40,403 nt of DNA. It comes from JAUWOY01 sp034431315 (GTDB taxonomy: Bacteria; Chloroflexota; Anaerolineae; VGOG01). Below, in pieces: positions 1-7,866 of the stretch. The notes beneath the pieces were generated by a model, which saw only the letters and a list, made by a program, of their open reading frames with translations, searched no databases and was not told the DNA's origin. The translations under genes and the position numbers were made by a program. The number at the start of each line of letters is the position of its first letter. The first letter of the stretch is position 1. The stretch covers positions 1 through 40,403 of the forward strand of contig DAOUDK010000148.1 of assembly GCA_034431315.1 (NCBI GenBank), in the 5' to 3' direction.

Positions 1-2
1 AT

Positions 3-251
3 GAGATTCTGCGAGCAGCGGAGCGTCGCAAGGCGGCGGGAGTGAGTGAAGACATCGCCCAGTTTCTGGCCGAATTGATCAACCAGGGTTTTGAGTATCG
101 TCTGCAGCGATTGTACAAGCGATTTGACGCCGGAGAGATCAGCCTGGGATACTTTGCCAACGATCTGGGGTTGGGCGTGCGTGATCTGTACGCGGCTCTC
201 GAACAGCGAGGATTACCGACCTCGAACATTGGCGCCAAGCCATCTGTCTGA
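3..251 (+). CDS. C-terminal part of a small hypothetical protein (5' partial)
   Basis: The reading frame is already open at the window edge (codons from position 3) and ends with TGA at 249-251, so this is the last 82 or so residues of a longer protein. A GTG at 42 could also start a 69-residue version, but the frame continues upstream without a stop. The sequence is helical, with a segment like DAGEISLGYFANDLGLGVRDLYAALEQ cut into GEISLGYFANDLG and VRDLYAALE, which resembles the helix-turn-helix-like end of UPF0175-type antitoxins. That family call is inference. It is separated from the polysaccharide operon by repeats and a gene remnant. Confidence 0.5.
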   Translation, partial: EILRAAERRKAAGVSEDIAQFLAELINQGFEYRLQRLYKRFDAGEISLGYFANDLGLGVRDLYAALEQRGLPTSNIGAKPSV

Positions 252-336
252 CCCAGCCATCACCGCGCCCATTTGTCGCCTGCGGAGACTGGCAAATCCG
301 CATCGTGAGATAGAAGAGAATTAGCTACAAACCCTT

Positions 337-360
337 CACTTCGACTGGGCTCAGTACAAG
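337..360. repeat. 24-bp dispersed unit, diverged copy
   Basis: A 24-nt stretch with the core TTCGACTGGGCTCAG matches the layout of the exact 24-bp unit seen at 36297-36320 and, inverted, at 35371-35394. It is followed at 361-378 by a partial second copy (CAAGCTCAGGACAGG). It lies in non-coding DNA here. Confidence 0.6.
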
Positions 361-407
361 CGACAAGCTCAGGACAGGTTTCACGAATTCACACGAAAAG
401 AAGGAAA

Positions 408-499
408 AAATAAAGAAAATTCGTGGTAATTCGTGTAATTCGTGGCAAAGAAGAAATAAAGAAAATTCGTGATAATTCGTGCAATTCGTGGCGATGAAA
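408..499. repeat. Two tandem 46-bp repeats built from AATTCGTG words
   Basis: The word AAATAAAGAAAAT occurs at 408-420 and again at 454-466, and each is followed by three spaced copies of AATTCGTG, giving a direct repeat of period 46 bp. The second copy runs into the start codon at 494. The 14-mer TAATTCGTGGCAAA at 436-449 recurs exactly at 37671-37684, at the other end of the locus, so the motif is dispersed rather than local. Confidence 0.7.
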
Positions 500-778
500 G
501 TTCTCCATGTAGTCGGTGCCCGCCCCAACTTCATGAAAGTCGCCCCCATCATGCGGGAGATGGCGAAGCACCCGCAGGAGTTCGAGCAACTCCTGGTGCA
601 CACCGGCCAGCACTACGGCAACGGGACGTTGCTACACAACATGTCGAAGGTGTTCTTCGAGAAGGCGGAGCGGTTGTTGGGCTGGCGGCCACGAGTGTCC
701 TTCACCTACGGCGTCCAACAACTCGTCGTTTGGTACCAAGCCAATGATGAGTGGGCACGCAATATCTCAACAGATTGA
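494..778 (+). pseudogene. Chimeric remnant: start of a UDP-GlcNAc 2-epimerase (WecB-like) joined to the end of an NAD-dependent sugar epimerase
   Basis: From the ATG at 494 the first 55 or so residues carry the WecB/MnaA signature (VVGARPNFMKVAPI near residues 5-18, then VHTGQHY and NMSKVFFE). After about position 661 the protein switches without a stop to the typical C-terminus of an SDR sugar-nucleotide epimerase (KAERLLGWRP, then a GVQQLVVWY motif). A true WecB is about 370 residues and an epimerase about 310, so both catalytic cores are missing. The simplest reading is a deletion that fused two neighbouring genes. It could be transcribed but should not be an active enzyme. Confidence 0.75.
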
Positions 779-835
779 TCTATATCTGGAGATTCAGCTT
801 ATCTGAGATTTCCAAGGGCAAAGGAGAAAGACGGA

Positions 836-1771
836 ATGACGACATACCCAGACTTTGCTGTAGACTTAATACAAAGCGATCCATGGCCTATTGCCCGGCA
901 TGTGCTTGTGATTGCCGAAATCGGCATCAACCACAACGGCGACGTCGACATTGCCAAGCGCCTGATTGACATGGCCAAGAATGCTGGCTGCGATGCAGTG
1001 AAGTTTCAGAAGAGGACGATTGACATTGTGTACAGTAAGGAATACCTGGATTCCCACCGCGAGAGTCCATGGGGCACCACGCAGCGGGAGCAGAAAGAGG
1101 CGCTTGAATTCGGCAAAGAGGAGTACGACGAGATTGACGCCTACTGCCGAGAAGTTGGCATTGACTGGTTCGCGTCGGCCTGGGATGTGCCCAGCCAGCA
1201 TTTCCTGCGCCAGTACAACCTCAAATACAACAAGATTGCCTCACCGATGATCACGCACCGCGAACTCTTAGAGACAGTGGCCGAGGAGCACAAGCCGACG
1301 TTCATTTCCACGGGGATGAGCACGTACGAGCAAATTGACCAGGCCGTTGAGATTTTCTATCGCCATGATTGCCCATTTGTCTTGATGCACTGCATTTCGG
1401 AATACCCGGCGGCGGAGAGCATATTGAACCTGCGTTGCATCAACGAACTGCGCGCACGCTACGGGTGCTCGGTGGGCTACAGCGGCCATGAGGTGACCAT
1501 GTTTCCCGGCGTACTCGCCGCCATGATGGGCGCTGTGGCGATTGAGCGTCACATCACCCTTGACCGAGCTATGTATGGAAGCGATCAGGCAGCCTCTCTG
1601 GAGAAACGCGGTCTGGAACTGATGGTGGGTGGCATCCGTACGATTCCGATCGTAATGGGCGATGGAGTCAAGCACATCACCCCTGCTGAACTGGCCAATG
1701 CACAGAAACTTCGTTACTGGGGACCGTTCCATGGACCAGAAATGGGATCTGGTGAGTCAGAGTCAAGATGA
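836..1771 (+). CDS. NeuB-family 2-keto-3-deoxy sugar acid synthase without a SAF domain
   Basis: This 311-residue TIM-barrel protein belongs to the sialic/legionaminic/pseudaminic acid synthase family, which condenses phosphoenolpyruvate with an aldose. AEIGINHNGD lies at 27-36, KFQKR at 56-60, GYSGHE at 214-219 and IERHIT at 236-241; H218 and H239 fit the two metal-binding histidines of NeuB. Family members usually have about 350 residues with a C-terminal antifreeze-like SAF domain, but this one stops about 20 residues after the barrel. AAGGAG at 821-826 supports the ATG at 836. The end overlaps the next gene by ATGA, so the two are translationally coupled. The exact sugar cannot be read from sequence; sialate itself is less likely because of the missing SAF domain. 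Confidence 0.9.
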   Translation: MTTYPDFAVDLIQSDPWPIARHVLVIAEIGINHNGDVDIAKRLIDMAKNAGCDAVKFQKRTIDIVYSKEYLDSHRESPWGTTQREQKEALEFGKEEYDEIDAYCREVGIDWFASAWDVPSQHFLRQYNLKYNKIASPMITHRELLETVAEEHKPTFISTGMSTYEQIDQAVEIFYRHDCPFVLMHCISEYPAAESILNLRCINELRARYGCSVGYSGHEVTMFPGVLAAMMGAVAIERHITLDRAMYGSDQAASLEKRGLELMVGGIRTIPIVMGDGVKHITPAELANAQKLRYWGPFHGPEMGSGESESR

Positions 1772-2805
1772 TCTATTGCTTCGATATTGACGGCACGCTC
1801 TGTACCAACACGGACGGCGGGTACGAAAGAGCGGAGCCATATCCGGAGATAATTGCCCTGGTTAATGCTTTGTATGACGCCGGCCATAATGTATTGCTCT
1901 ATACAGCTCGTGGCTCAACCACAGGAATTGACTGGCGTGCGTTGACAGAAAGACAGTTACAAACTTGGGGGGTGCGCTATCACGAGCTTTTGTTCGGTAA
2001 ACCACATGCTGACGTTTACGTTGACGATAAAGGCATACATGTAACGGAATTTCAAAGGCTTCAGGTTCAAGCCAGGCCAGAGGCTGTAGGGCCAGATGTA
2101 TTGCAAGAGGAAGAATACCTTGCCCTGACATACTCTACTGAGCGCAAAGCTTATACCAGGTACCCCTATCTACTTGCCAAATGGCTACTTGATAACGTTT
2201 ATCATTGCCCAGGACGTTTGTTGGACATTGGGTGTGGACGAGGAGAGTATCTCGCTGCATATGCACACCTTGGATTTGAGCCAGCCGGGCTAGATATTTC
2301 CACGTGGGCTCAAAAGGTCTCTCCGGACTTCCAGGTGGAGATTGCTGATCTGGAAAAAGACCCCATCCCATTTCCACCAGAAACTTTTGATTTTGTGTTT
2401 AGCAAATCGGTCATCGAGCATATGCGACAACCGATGAACCTGTTAAGGGCCGCTTTCGAAACCTTAAAGCCCGGTGGTGTAGCCGTTATCATGGTGCCTA
2501 GTTGGGCCCATACTTACTGGGGGCCTTTCTACATTGACCATACTCATGTCACGCCTTTCACAGCTCCTGCACTTGCAGATGCACTTACACTAGCAAAGTT
2601 TGAGATGGTAGAGGTGGTGCACTTCTACCAGTTGCCGTTTCTTTGGCGTTATCCGTTTTTGAAACCATTCGTAAAACTAATTGCGGCGTTACCGTTGCCT
2701 TATCGCCCCTATCAATCCGCACCCTGGTCGGACAACTTGAACAAGCTCATCCGTTTCTCGAAGGAAGTCATGTTGTTGGGCGTTGGCAAGAAGCCGGGCA
2801 GATAG
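1768..2805 (+). CDS. Fusion of a HAD-type sugar phosphatase and a SAM-dependent methyltransferase
   Basis: Residues 1-95 form a small HAD phosphatase: FDIDGT at 5-10 with nucleophile D6 and acid/base D8, YTAR at 45-48, and K78 with VYVDD at 83-87. This resembles capsule-locus phosphatases. Residues 130-345 are a class I methyltransferase with DIGCGRGE at 153-160, then FDFVFSKSVIEHM and the LKPGG turn. The start overlaps the synthase gene by 4 nt. A phosphatase beside a NeuB-type synthase fits removal of a phosphate before CMP activation, as KdsC does in the Kdo pathway; that role is inferred. The methyltransferase may O-methylate the sugar or the polymer end. The codon use looks slightly more AT-rich than in the flanking genes. 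Confidence 0.85.
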   Translation: MIYCFDIDGTLCTNTDGGYERAEPYPEIIALVNALYDAGHNVLLYTARGSTTGIDWRALTERQLQTWGVRYHELLFGKPHADVYVDDKGIHVTEFQRLQVQARPEAVGPDVLQEEEYLALTYSTERKAYTRYPYLLAKWLLDNVYHCPGRLLDIGCGRGEYLAAYAHLGFEPAGLDISTWAQKVSPDFQVEIADLEKDPIPFPPETFDFVFSKSVIEHMRQPMNLLRAAFETLKPGGVAVIMVPSWAHTYWGPFYIDHTHVTPFTAPALADALTLAKFEMVEVVHFYQLPFLWRYPFLKPFVKLIAALPLPYRPYQSAPWSDNLNKLIRFSKEVMLLGVGKKPGR

Positions 2806-2828
2806 ACGCATAGTAGGAGGAGACTCTG

Positions 2829-3587
2829 ATGATGAGTTTGGGGGAGGTCTTCGCTACCATACCCGCAAGAGGTGGTTCGAAGGGCGTGCCTAAAAAGAAT
2901 ATCAGGCCACTGGCCGGCTACCCCTTGATTGCGTACAGCATTGCCGCTGCCAGGTTGTGCTCACGGATAGATCGCATCATTGTGTCCACGGATTCGGAAG
3001 AGATTGCTGAACTGAGCCGCAAGTATGGGGCGGAGGTTCCCTTTATGCGTCCGGCAGAACTGGCGGGCGATCTCTCTCCGGATCGGGAATTCGTGATGCA
3101 TGCCCTCGAATGGTTTAAGGACAACGAAGGCGCAGTGCCAGACTACCTGGTACATTTGCGCCCAACCACTCCCTTGCGCGATCCTGCTTTGATTGACGAA
3201 GCCATCGCTGCGTTCATGTCCAATCCCGAGGCAACTTCGCTGCGTTCGGGACATGAGGCGCCGGAGTCACCGTTCAAGTGGTTTATGCGGGATGAGCAGG
3301 GCTACTTCCACGGCTTTAACCCTGATGACCCACGCCCTGGACATACCAACCTGCCCCGCCAGACTTTCCCAAAGGTCTATGTTCCTGACGGTTATGTGGA
3401 TGTATTACGGACATCTTTTGTGTTGCATTCTGATGACATCCATGGCAATCGTATCATGGGCTATGTGTCGCCCATGTGTCACGAGGTAGATACTCTGGAA
3501 GACTTGGAGTTTCTCGAATTCCAACTTGGAAGAAAGGGTAGTCCACTTCTCGACTTCTTAAAATCCAACTATCTGCAGGAGATATAG
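2829..3587 (+). CDS. CMP-sugar-acid synthetase (acylneuraminate cytidylyltransferase family)
   Basis: The 252-residue protein starts with the nucleotide-binding loop of NeuA/KdsB enzymes (IPARGGSKGVPKKNI at about 11-25) and has VSTDSEEIA, LRPTTPLR and a late D-x-x-x-D-like acidic stretch (HEVDTLEDLEF). It should transfer CMP from CTP to the keto-acid sugar made by the upstream synthase. A strong AGGAGG at 2816-2821 precedes the ATG at 2829; a second ATG follows directly. It lies 23 nt after the phosphatase-methyltransferase gene in the same operon. Confidence 0.92.
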   Translation: MMSLGEVFATIPARGGSKGVPKKNIRPLAGYPLIAYSIAAARLCSRIDRIIVSTDSEEIAELSRKYGAEVPFMRPAELAGDLSPDREFVMHALEWFKDNEGAVPDYLVHLRPTTPLRDPALIDEAIAAFMSNPEATSLRSGHEAPESPFKWFMRDEQGYFHGFNPDDPRPGHTNLPRQTFPKVYVPDGYVDVLRTSFVLHSDDIHGNRIMGYVSPMCHEVDTLEDLEFLEFQLGRKGSPLLDFLKSNYLQEI

Positions 3588-3588
3588 C

Positions 3589-4977
3589 ATGGCAGGCTGG
3601 AGATTTGCACTTAACCCGGTAGAGGTACCCCAAATAGAAACTAAGTACAGGCGTATTGTCACCAAAATGCCGGTTCCTGAAAGTTTAGAGATACTAGAGA
3701 CACTGGACCGCTACGAAACGACGGCCATGCATGGCCAGATGCCGGTCGTATGGGACCGCGCAGAGGGTTTCCAGGTATCTGATGCCTGGGGCAATACCTG
3801 GATAGACTTCACTTCTACAATCTTTGTGACGAATGCCGGACACGCGAATCCACGTATTGTGAAAGCACTGCGCGATCAGTTAGACAAGCCCCTGCTGCAT
3901 ACTTATACCTTTGCGAGCAAAGTGCGGGCAGAGTATCTGCGTTGCCTCATCGAGTCAACACCGCCTCAATTCGAGAAGGCTTTCTTACTCTCAGCAGGCA
4001 CAGAAGCCACCGAGTGTGGGCTAAAGTTGATGCGCATGTACGGTTGGAAGATTGGCAAGAAACGGCCTGGCATTATCGCCTTCGAAGGCAATTGGCATGG
4101 CCGCACGTTGGGTGCGCAGATGATGAGCTACAATCCGGCACAGAAGGAGTGGATCGGCTATCACGATCCTAACATCTATCACCTGCCTTTCCCTTATCCC
4201 TGGCGTGAAGAGGCTATGAATGATCCGCGTGGTTACTTCTGGACTGGCATGAAGGCACTGATTAAGCAGCACAAGTTGGATTCAAAGACAGACCTCTGCG
4301 GTTTCATGCTCGAAACGTTTCAAGGATGGGGAGCGGTGTTCTATCCGCCAGCGTTTGTGCAGGAGGTGGTGGCTTTTGCCCGTGAACATGGGATGCTGGT
4401 TGCTTTCGATGAAATGCAGGCTGGCTTTGGTCGCACCGGGAAGCTATTCGGCTATATGCACTATGGTGTAGAACCCGATCTTCTCTGCTGCGGCAAGGGT
4501 GCATCCTCCGGTATGCCACTGGCTATCGTACTAGGTAGCCAAGAAGTCATGGACCTGCCGGAGATCGGCTCTATGAGCTCCACCCATTCTGCTAACCCGA
4601 TGGTGTGTGCGGCAGGTTTAGCTAATCTTCAAGCACTTCTGGAAGACGGCCTGATAGAAAACTCGCGTGTTCTGGGCGAGCTGTTCCACGCCCGGTTGAA
4701 CGGGATGAAAGATCGCTTCCCACGACACCTTCGGTATGTACTGGGCAAAGGACTTGTGGCTGCTATCCACTTTGTTGATCCAGATGGCAAACCACTGGTG
4801 GATCTTTGTAACCAGATTTGTCAGGAGGCCATGCGTCGAGGCTTGTTGGTGGTTCACACTGGCCGCGAATCAATCAAATTGGCGCCGCCCCTCTGCATCA
4901 GTAAAGAGGCTCTGCTAGAAGGTTTGGATGTTATGACGGAGTCTATCGAAGCAACCGTGGCTTCACAAGAGGTCTGA
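3589..4977 (+). CDS. Class III PLP aminotransferase (GSA-aminotransferase-like)
   Basis: This 462-residue fold-type I PLP enzyme shows the class III hallmarks: SAGTEA at 135-140 for cofactor phosphate binding, FDEMQAGFGRTG at 273-284 with the ring-contacting D274, and the Schiff-base lysine K303 in CCGKGASSG. An N-terminal extension of about 35 residues precedes the domain. The gene starts one nucleotide after the CMP-transferase stop. In this operon it may put an amino group on the sugar or on its precursor. Family members act on many omega-amino and keto compounds, so the substrate is open. Confidence 0.9.
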   Translation: MAGWRFALNPVEVPQIETKYRRIVTKMPVPESLEILETLDRYETTAMHGQMPVVWDRAEGFQVSDAWGNTWIDFTSTIFVTNAGHANPRIVKALRDQLDKPLLHTYTFASKVRAEYLRCLIESTPPQFEKAFLLSAGTEATECGLKLMRMYGWKIGKKRPGIIAFEGNWHGRTLGAQMMSYNPAQKEWIGYHDPNIYHLPFPYPWREEAMNDPRGYFWTGMKALIKQHKLDSKTDLCGFMLETFQGWGAVFYPPAFVQEVVAFAREHGMLVAFDEMQAGFGRTGKLFGYMHYGVEPDLLCCGKGASSGMPLAIVLGSQEVMDLPEIGSMSSTHSANPMVCAAGLANLQALLEDGLIENSRVLGELFHARLNGMKDRFPRHLRYVLGKGLVAAIHFVDPDGKPLVDLCNQICQEAMRRGLLVVHTGRESIKLAPPLCISKEALLEGLDVMTESIEATVASQEV

Positions 4978-4982
4978 TAACC

Positions 4983-5456
4983 ATGAGAGCCGTCAGACAT
5001 TTCGGGATCGTTGTCAGCGATCTGGAGAGGTCGCTGCGTTTCTATCGTGACCTTTTGGGTCTCAAAGTGGTCAGGATCATGGACGAGTCCGGCGAGTATA
5101 TTGACAATATGCTTGCGTTACAGAATGTGCAAGTGACTACTGTCAAGATGTCGGCCGATAGCGGTTCAACGCTGGTCGAATTGCTTGAGCTCAAGTCGCA
5201 TCCGTGCCAAACTCGCGGAGACCGTGAAGTTTACTCTGTCGGTCCTTCCCATGTTGCCTTTACGGTATATGGCCTGGATGCACTTTATCAGCGGTTGTCA
5301 CAGGCTGGCGTCCGCTTTCATGCCCCGCCGCAATTATCTCCGGACGGCTACGCCAAAGTGACGTTTTGTCAAGACCCGGACGGAACGCTGGTGGAACTGG
5401 TGGAAGTTCTGGATGCGGCTGTGCAATCATCTTCTAGTGAGCTAGATCGGACATGA
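4983..5456 (+). CDS. VOC (glyoxalase/dioxygenase fold) protein
   Basis: A 157-residue protein with two beta-alpha-beta-beta-beta modules: RHFGIVVSDLERSLRFYRDLLGL at about 5-27 and PSHVAFTVYGLDALYQRL near 90-107, ending in DPDGTLVELVEV. H6, a central glutamate, H92 and the last-strand glutamate make a plausible metal site. VOC proteins include lactoylglutathione lyases, epimerases and extradiol dioxygenases. Epimerisation or isomerisation of a sugar intermediate would fit here, but that is a guess. It overlaps the next gene by ATGA. Confidence 0.8.
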   Translation: MRAVRHFGIVVSDLERSLRFYRDLLGLKVVRIMDESGEYIDNMLALQNVQVTTVKMSADSGSTLVELLELKSHPCQTRGDREVYSVGPSHVAFTVYGLDALYQRLSQAGVRFHAPPQLSPDGYAKVTFCQDPDGTLVELVEVLDAAVQSSSSELDRT

Positions 5457-6295
5457 ATACTATCGGCATCATGCAAGGTCGCCTGTCGCCGCCGCTTGGC
5501 GGGTGCATTCAGTCCTTCCCCGTAGACACCTGGCGTGAAGAGTTCTCTCTCGCACGCGAAGCAGGGCTGGATTGCATGGAGTGGATCTACGAGGCTGGCA
5601 CGGAAGCGGTCAATCCGCTGCGAACCGACGCCGGGGTAACAGAGATCCGTCGGCTGGCAGCGGATTCAGAAGTTGCCGCGCGGTCAGTGTGCGCTGACTA
5701 CTACATGACTGAACTCCTGGTCGCGCCAGACGGAACGCCGTGCGAAGCCGCTGTCGAGCACCTGGTCTGGCTGGTGGGACGTACCAGCTTGCTTGGCGCT
5801 CGATACATCGTTCTGCCGTTTGTAGATGAATCGTCGTTGCAGTCTCCTCAGGAGGTTAAGGGTCTGCTGACGGTCTTGAAATCCATCGTGCCGGCGGCCG
5901 AGCAGGCCGGCGTGGAACTCCATCTGGAGACTGATCTACAACCCGGAGATCTGGTTGCAGTACTGGAATCGGTAAGCCATCCGCTGATTCATGCGAACTG
6001 CGACATCGGCAACAGTGCGGCGCTGGAGCATGATCCGGTGGAGGAACTGACGTTGCTTGGGCCGTGGCTGGGCAGCGTGCACGTGAAGGATCGGGTGCTT
6101 GGCGGCGGTACTGTGCCGCTTGGTACGGGCGCGGTCGATTTTCCGACCTGTTTCCGTCTGATCTGTGCTGCTGGCTTTTGTGGGCCGTTCATCTTACAGG
6201 TAGCGCGTCAAGAAGGCTTGAGTGAGGTTGAGCTGGCCATACGAAATCGGCGATTTGTGGAAGAGCAACTTGCCGTGGTGGCAAGTGGATCGTAG
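5453..6295 (+). CDS. TIM-barrel sugar phosphate isomerase/epimerase (xylose isomerase-like)
   Basis: The 280-residue protein has the layout of the AP_endonuc_2/xylose isomerase-like barrel. MQGRLSPP near the N-terminus and CMEWIYE resemble isomerase genes often found beside neuB-like genes. LHLETDL, ANCDIGN and SVHVKDR provide the Glu, Asp and His metal and acid/base residues at the ends of successive strands. It probably interconverts a ketose and aldose or epimerises a precursor. Translationally coupled to the VOC gene (ATGA at 5453). Confidence 0.82.
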   Translation: MNTIGIMQGRLSPPLGGCIQSFPVDTWREEFSLAREAGLDCMEWIYEAGTEAVNPLRTDAGVTEIRRLAADSEVAARSVCADYYMTELLVAPDGTPCEAAVEHLVWLVGRTSLLGARYIVLPFVDESSLQSPQEVKGLLTVLKSIVPAAEQAGVELHLETDLQPGDLVAVLESVSHPLIHANCDIGNSAALEHDPVEELTLLGPWLGSVHVKDRVLGGGTVPLGTGAVDFPTCFRLICAAGFCGPFILQVARQEGLSEVELAIRNRRFVEEQLAVVASGS

Positions 6296-6304
6296 GTGAG
6301 AGAG

Positions 6305-7081
6305 ATGGACCTGGGACTGCGTGGCAAGGTGGCTTTCATTGCCGGGTCGAGTCGAGGGATCGGTCTGGTGATTGCTTGCGCGTTTCTGCGTGAGGGAGCG
6401 AAGGTGGTCATCACGGGGCGCAACGTCGAGTCGCTGGAGAAAGCAAGTGCTTTGCTCGCGGCAGAGGCTGAGGCACGGCGTGTGCTTTCTATTCGAGGCG
6501 ATATGACCGATCCGAAGGAAATTCGACATGCACTCGATGAGGCCCTGGCCACTTTTGGCGGCATTGACGCCGTCGTTGCCAACGTGGGCAGTGGTACTGC
6601 ACGCGGCGGATGGGATTTGACCTTAGATGACTGGCAGTCAGTTCTAAAGATCAACCTGCTGGCGGGCATGGCTCTGGCGAGTGCGGCGATGCCCCACCTG
6701 ATCGCTCGTGGCGGCGGAAGTCTCACGTTCACTTCCTCTATCGTTGGGTGTGAGGCTATCAACGCGCCGGTCACGTACAGCGCGGCAAAAGCGGCCATCC
6801 AGAGTGCCATGAAAAACCTATCGCGCCTGGTCGGGCCACAGGGCGTCAGGGTCAACGCTGTTGCACCGGGCAACGTACTGTTCCCGGGTGGCACCTGGGA
6901 GCGTAAGCTGGCTGAGCGCCGTGAGTTCTTTGAGCAGTACATTCAGTCTGAGGTGCCCCTGCAGCGGTTCGGCCGGCCGGAGGAAATCGCCGACGCGGTT
7001 GTCTTTCTGGCCTCGGAGCGAGCCTCCTTCATCACAGGTGCCTGCTTGGTGGTAGATGGTGGACAGACTCGATCTTTCTGA
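6305..7081 (+). CDS. Short-chain dehydrogenase/reductase (SDR)
   Basis: This classical SDR has the NAD(P) loop AGSSRGIG at 13-20, SS at 144-145, Y158 and K162 in YSAAK, and the C-terminal ITGACLVVDGG that is nearly universal in the family. A GTG at 6296 would add three residues, but the ATG at 6305 is better spaced from the GGTGAGAG stretch. It probably oxidises or reduces a sugar hydroxyl in the acid-sugar pathway, for instance to give the keto group used by an aminotransferase. It overlaps the SIS gene by 26 nt. Confidence 0.88.
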   Translation: MDLGLRGKVAFIAGSSRGIGLVIACAFLREGAKVVITGRNVESLEKASALLAAEAEARRVLSIRGDMTDPKEIRHALDEALATFGGIDAVVANVGSGTARGGWDLTLDDWQSVLKINLLAGMALASAAMPHLIARGGGSLTFTSSIVGCEAINAPVTYSAAKAAIQSAMKNLSRLVGPQGVRVNAVAPGNVLFPGGTWERKLAERREFFEQYIQSEVPLQRFGRPEEIADAVVFLASERASFITGACLVVDGGQTRSF

Positions 7082-7703
7082 CGACAAACTCTCAGCCGGC
7101 ACACGGGCCGAACTGATGTCACGGATCCGCGCGCTGTTTCAGGCCTCAATTGCCCTGAAGCAGCAGGTTATGGAGACGCAGGCAGACACCATCGTGTGCA
7201 TGGCTGAAGCGATCTTCCAATCGTTGCGACAGGGCGGAAAAGTCTTGTTGTGCGGCAACGGTGGTTCAGCAGCCGACGCGCAGCATCTCGCCGCCGAGTT
7301 GCTTATGCGTTTGCGACCGCACGTGAATCGGGAGGGCATCCCTGCACTGGCTTTGGCCACCGACACCTCATCGCTAACCGCTTGTTGCAACGATTACGGT
7401 TTCGATGTATACTACGAGCGCATGACTCGCGCGCTGGGCAGGCCAGGTGATGTACTCATCGGAATCACCACATCAGGCAAATCGCCAAACGTGGTCCGAG
7501 CTCTACGAGCCGCACGCGAGAAGGGAATGGTAACGATCGGCTTACTTGGCGGCGATGGCGGATCTGCTCTAGCCGAATGTGACTTGGCCTTGGTTGTGCC
7601 ATCAACAGTCACGGGGCGCATCCAAGAGATACACATCACTGTGGGCCACGCACTTATGGAACTGGTGGAAGACCTGTTGCTGGAAAGAGCACATCTGTCG
7701 TAA
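7056..7703 (+). CDS. SIS-domain phosphosugar isomerase (GmhA-like)
   Basis: The 215-residue protein matches sedoheptulose-7-phosphate isomerase. CGNGGSAADAQHLAAEL at 66-82 holds the phosphate-binding serine and a catalytic glutamate (E81). TTSGKSPNV lies at 138-146, and QEIHITVGH at 190-198 has the catalytic histidine (H193). The start inside the SDR gene (26-nt overlap) gives a normal N-terminus; an ATG at 7116 is an alternative. It would supply an aldose phosphate to the synthase, parallel to KdsD in Kdo synthesis. It is the last gene of the first operon block. Confidence 0.88.
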   Translation: MVDRLDLSDDKLSAGTRAELMSRIRALFQASIALKQQVMETQADTIVCMAEAIFQSLRQGGKVLLCGNGGSAADAQHLAAELLMRLRPHVNREGIPALALATDTSSLTACCNDYGFDVYYERMTRALGRPGDVLIGITTSGKSPNVVRALRAAREKGMVTIGLLGGDGGSALAECDLALVVPSTVTGRIQEIHITVGHALMELVEDLLLERAHLS

Positions 7704-7866
7704 GTGCGGGAGACATCATGATCAGTTCTCTTTATCATTTCCTTTGTGATAGCCGAAGGCGCTTCAACGGCGTGCAAAATCAACATGACTGCTGCTGGGC
7801 GTCCGACGGGGCATGCTTATGCCTCACGGTTCATCCGTACCCTAAATAAAACAAGGAGGTATGACA
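7704..7866. other. Intergenic gap between the acid-sugar block and the second aminotransferase
   Basis: This is the first real break in the operon. No convincing gene, terminator or promoter could be fixed by eye; the stretch before 7851 is AT-rich enough for a promoter. A strong AGGAGG lies at 7854-7859 for the next gene. Confidence 0.5.

Noticed and set aside
6208..6942. A 244-codon frame on the minus strand
   Set aside because: It is an antisense shadow of the SDR gene, whose catalytic motifs are intact on the + strand.
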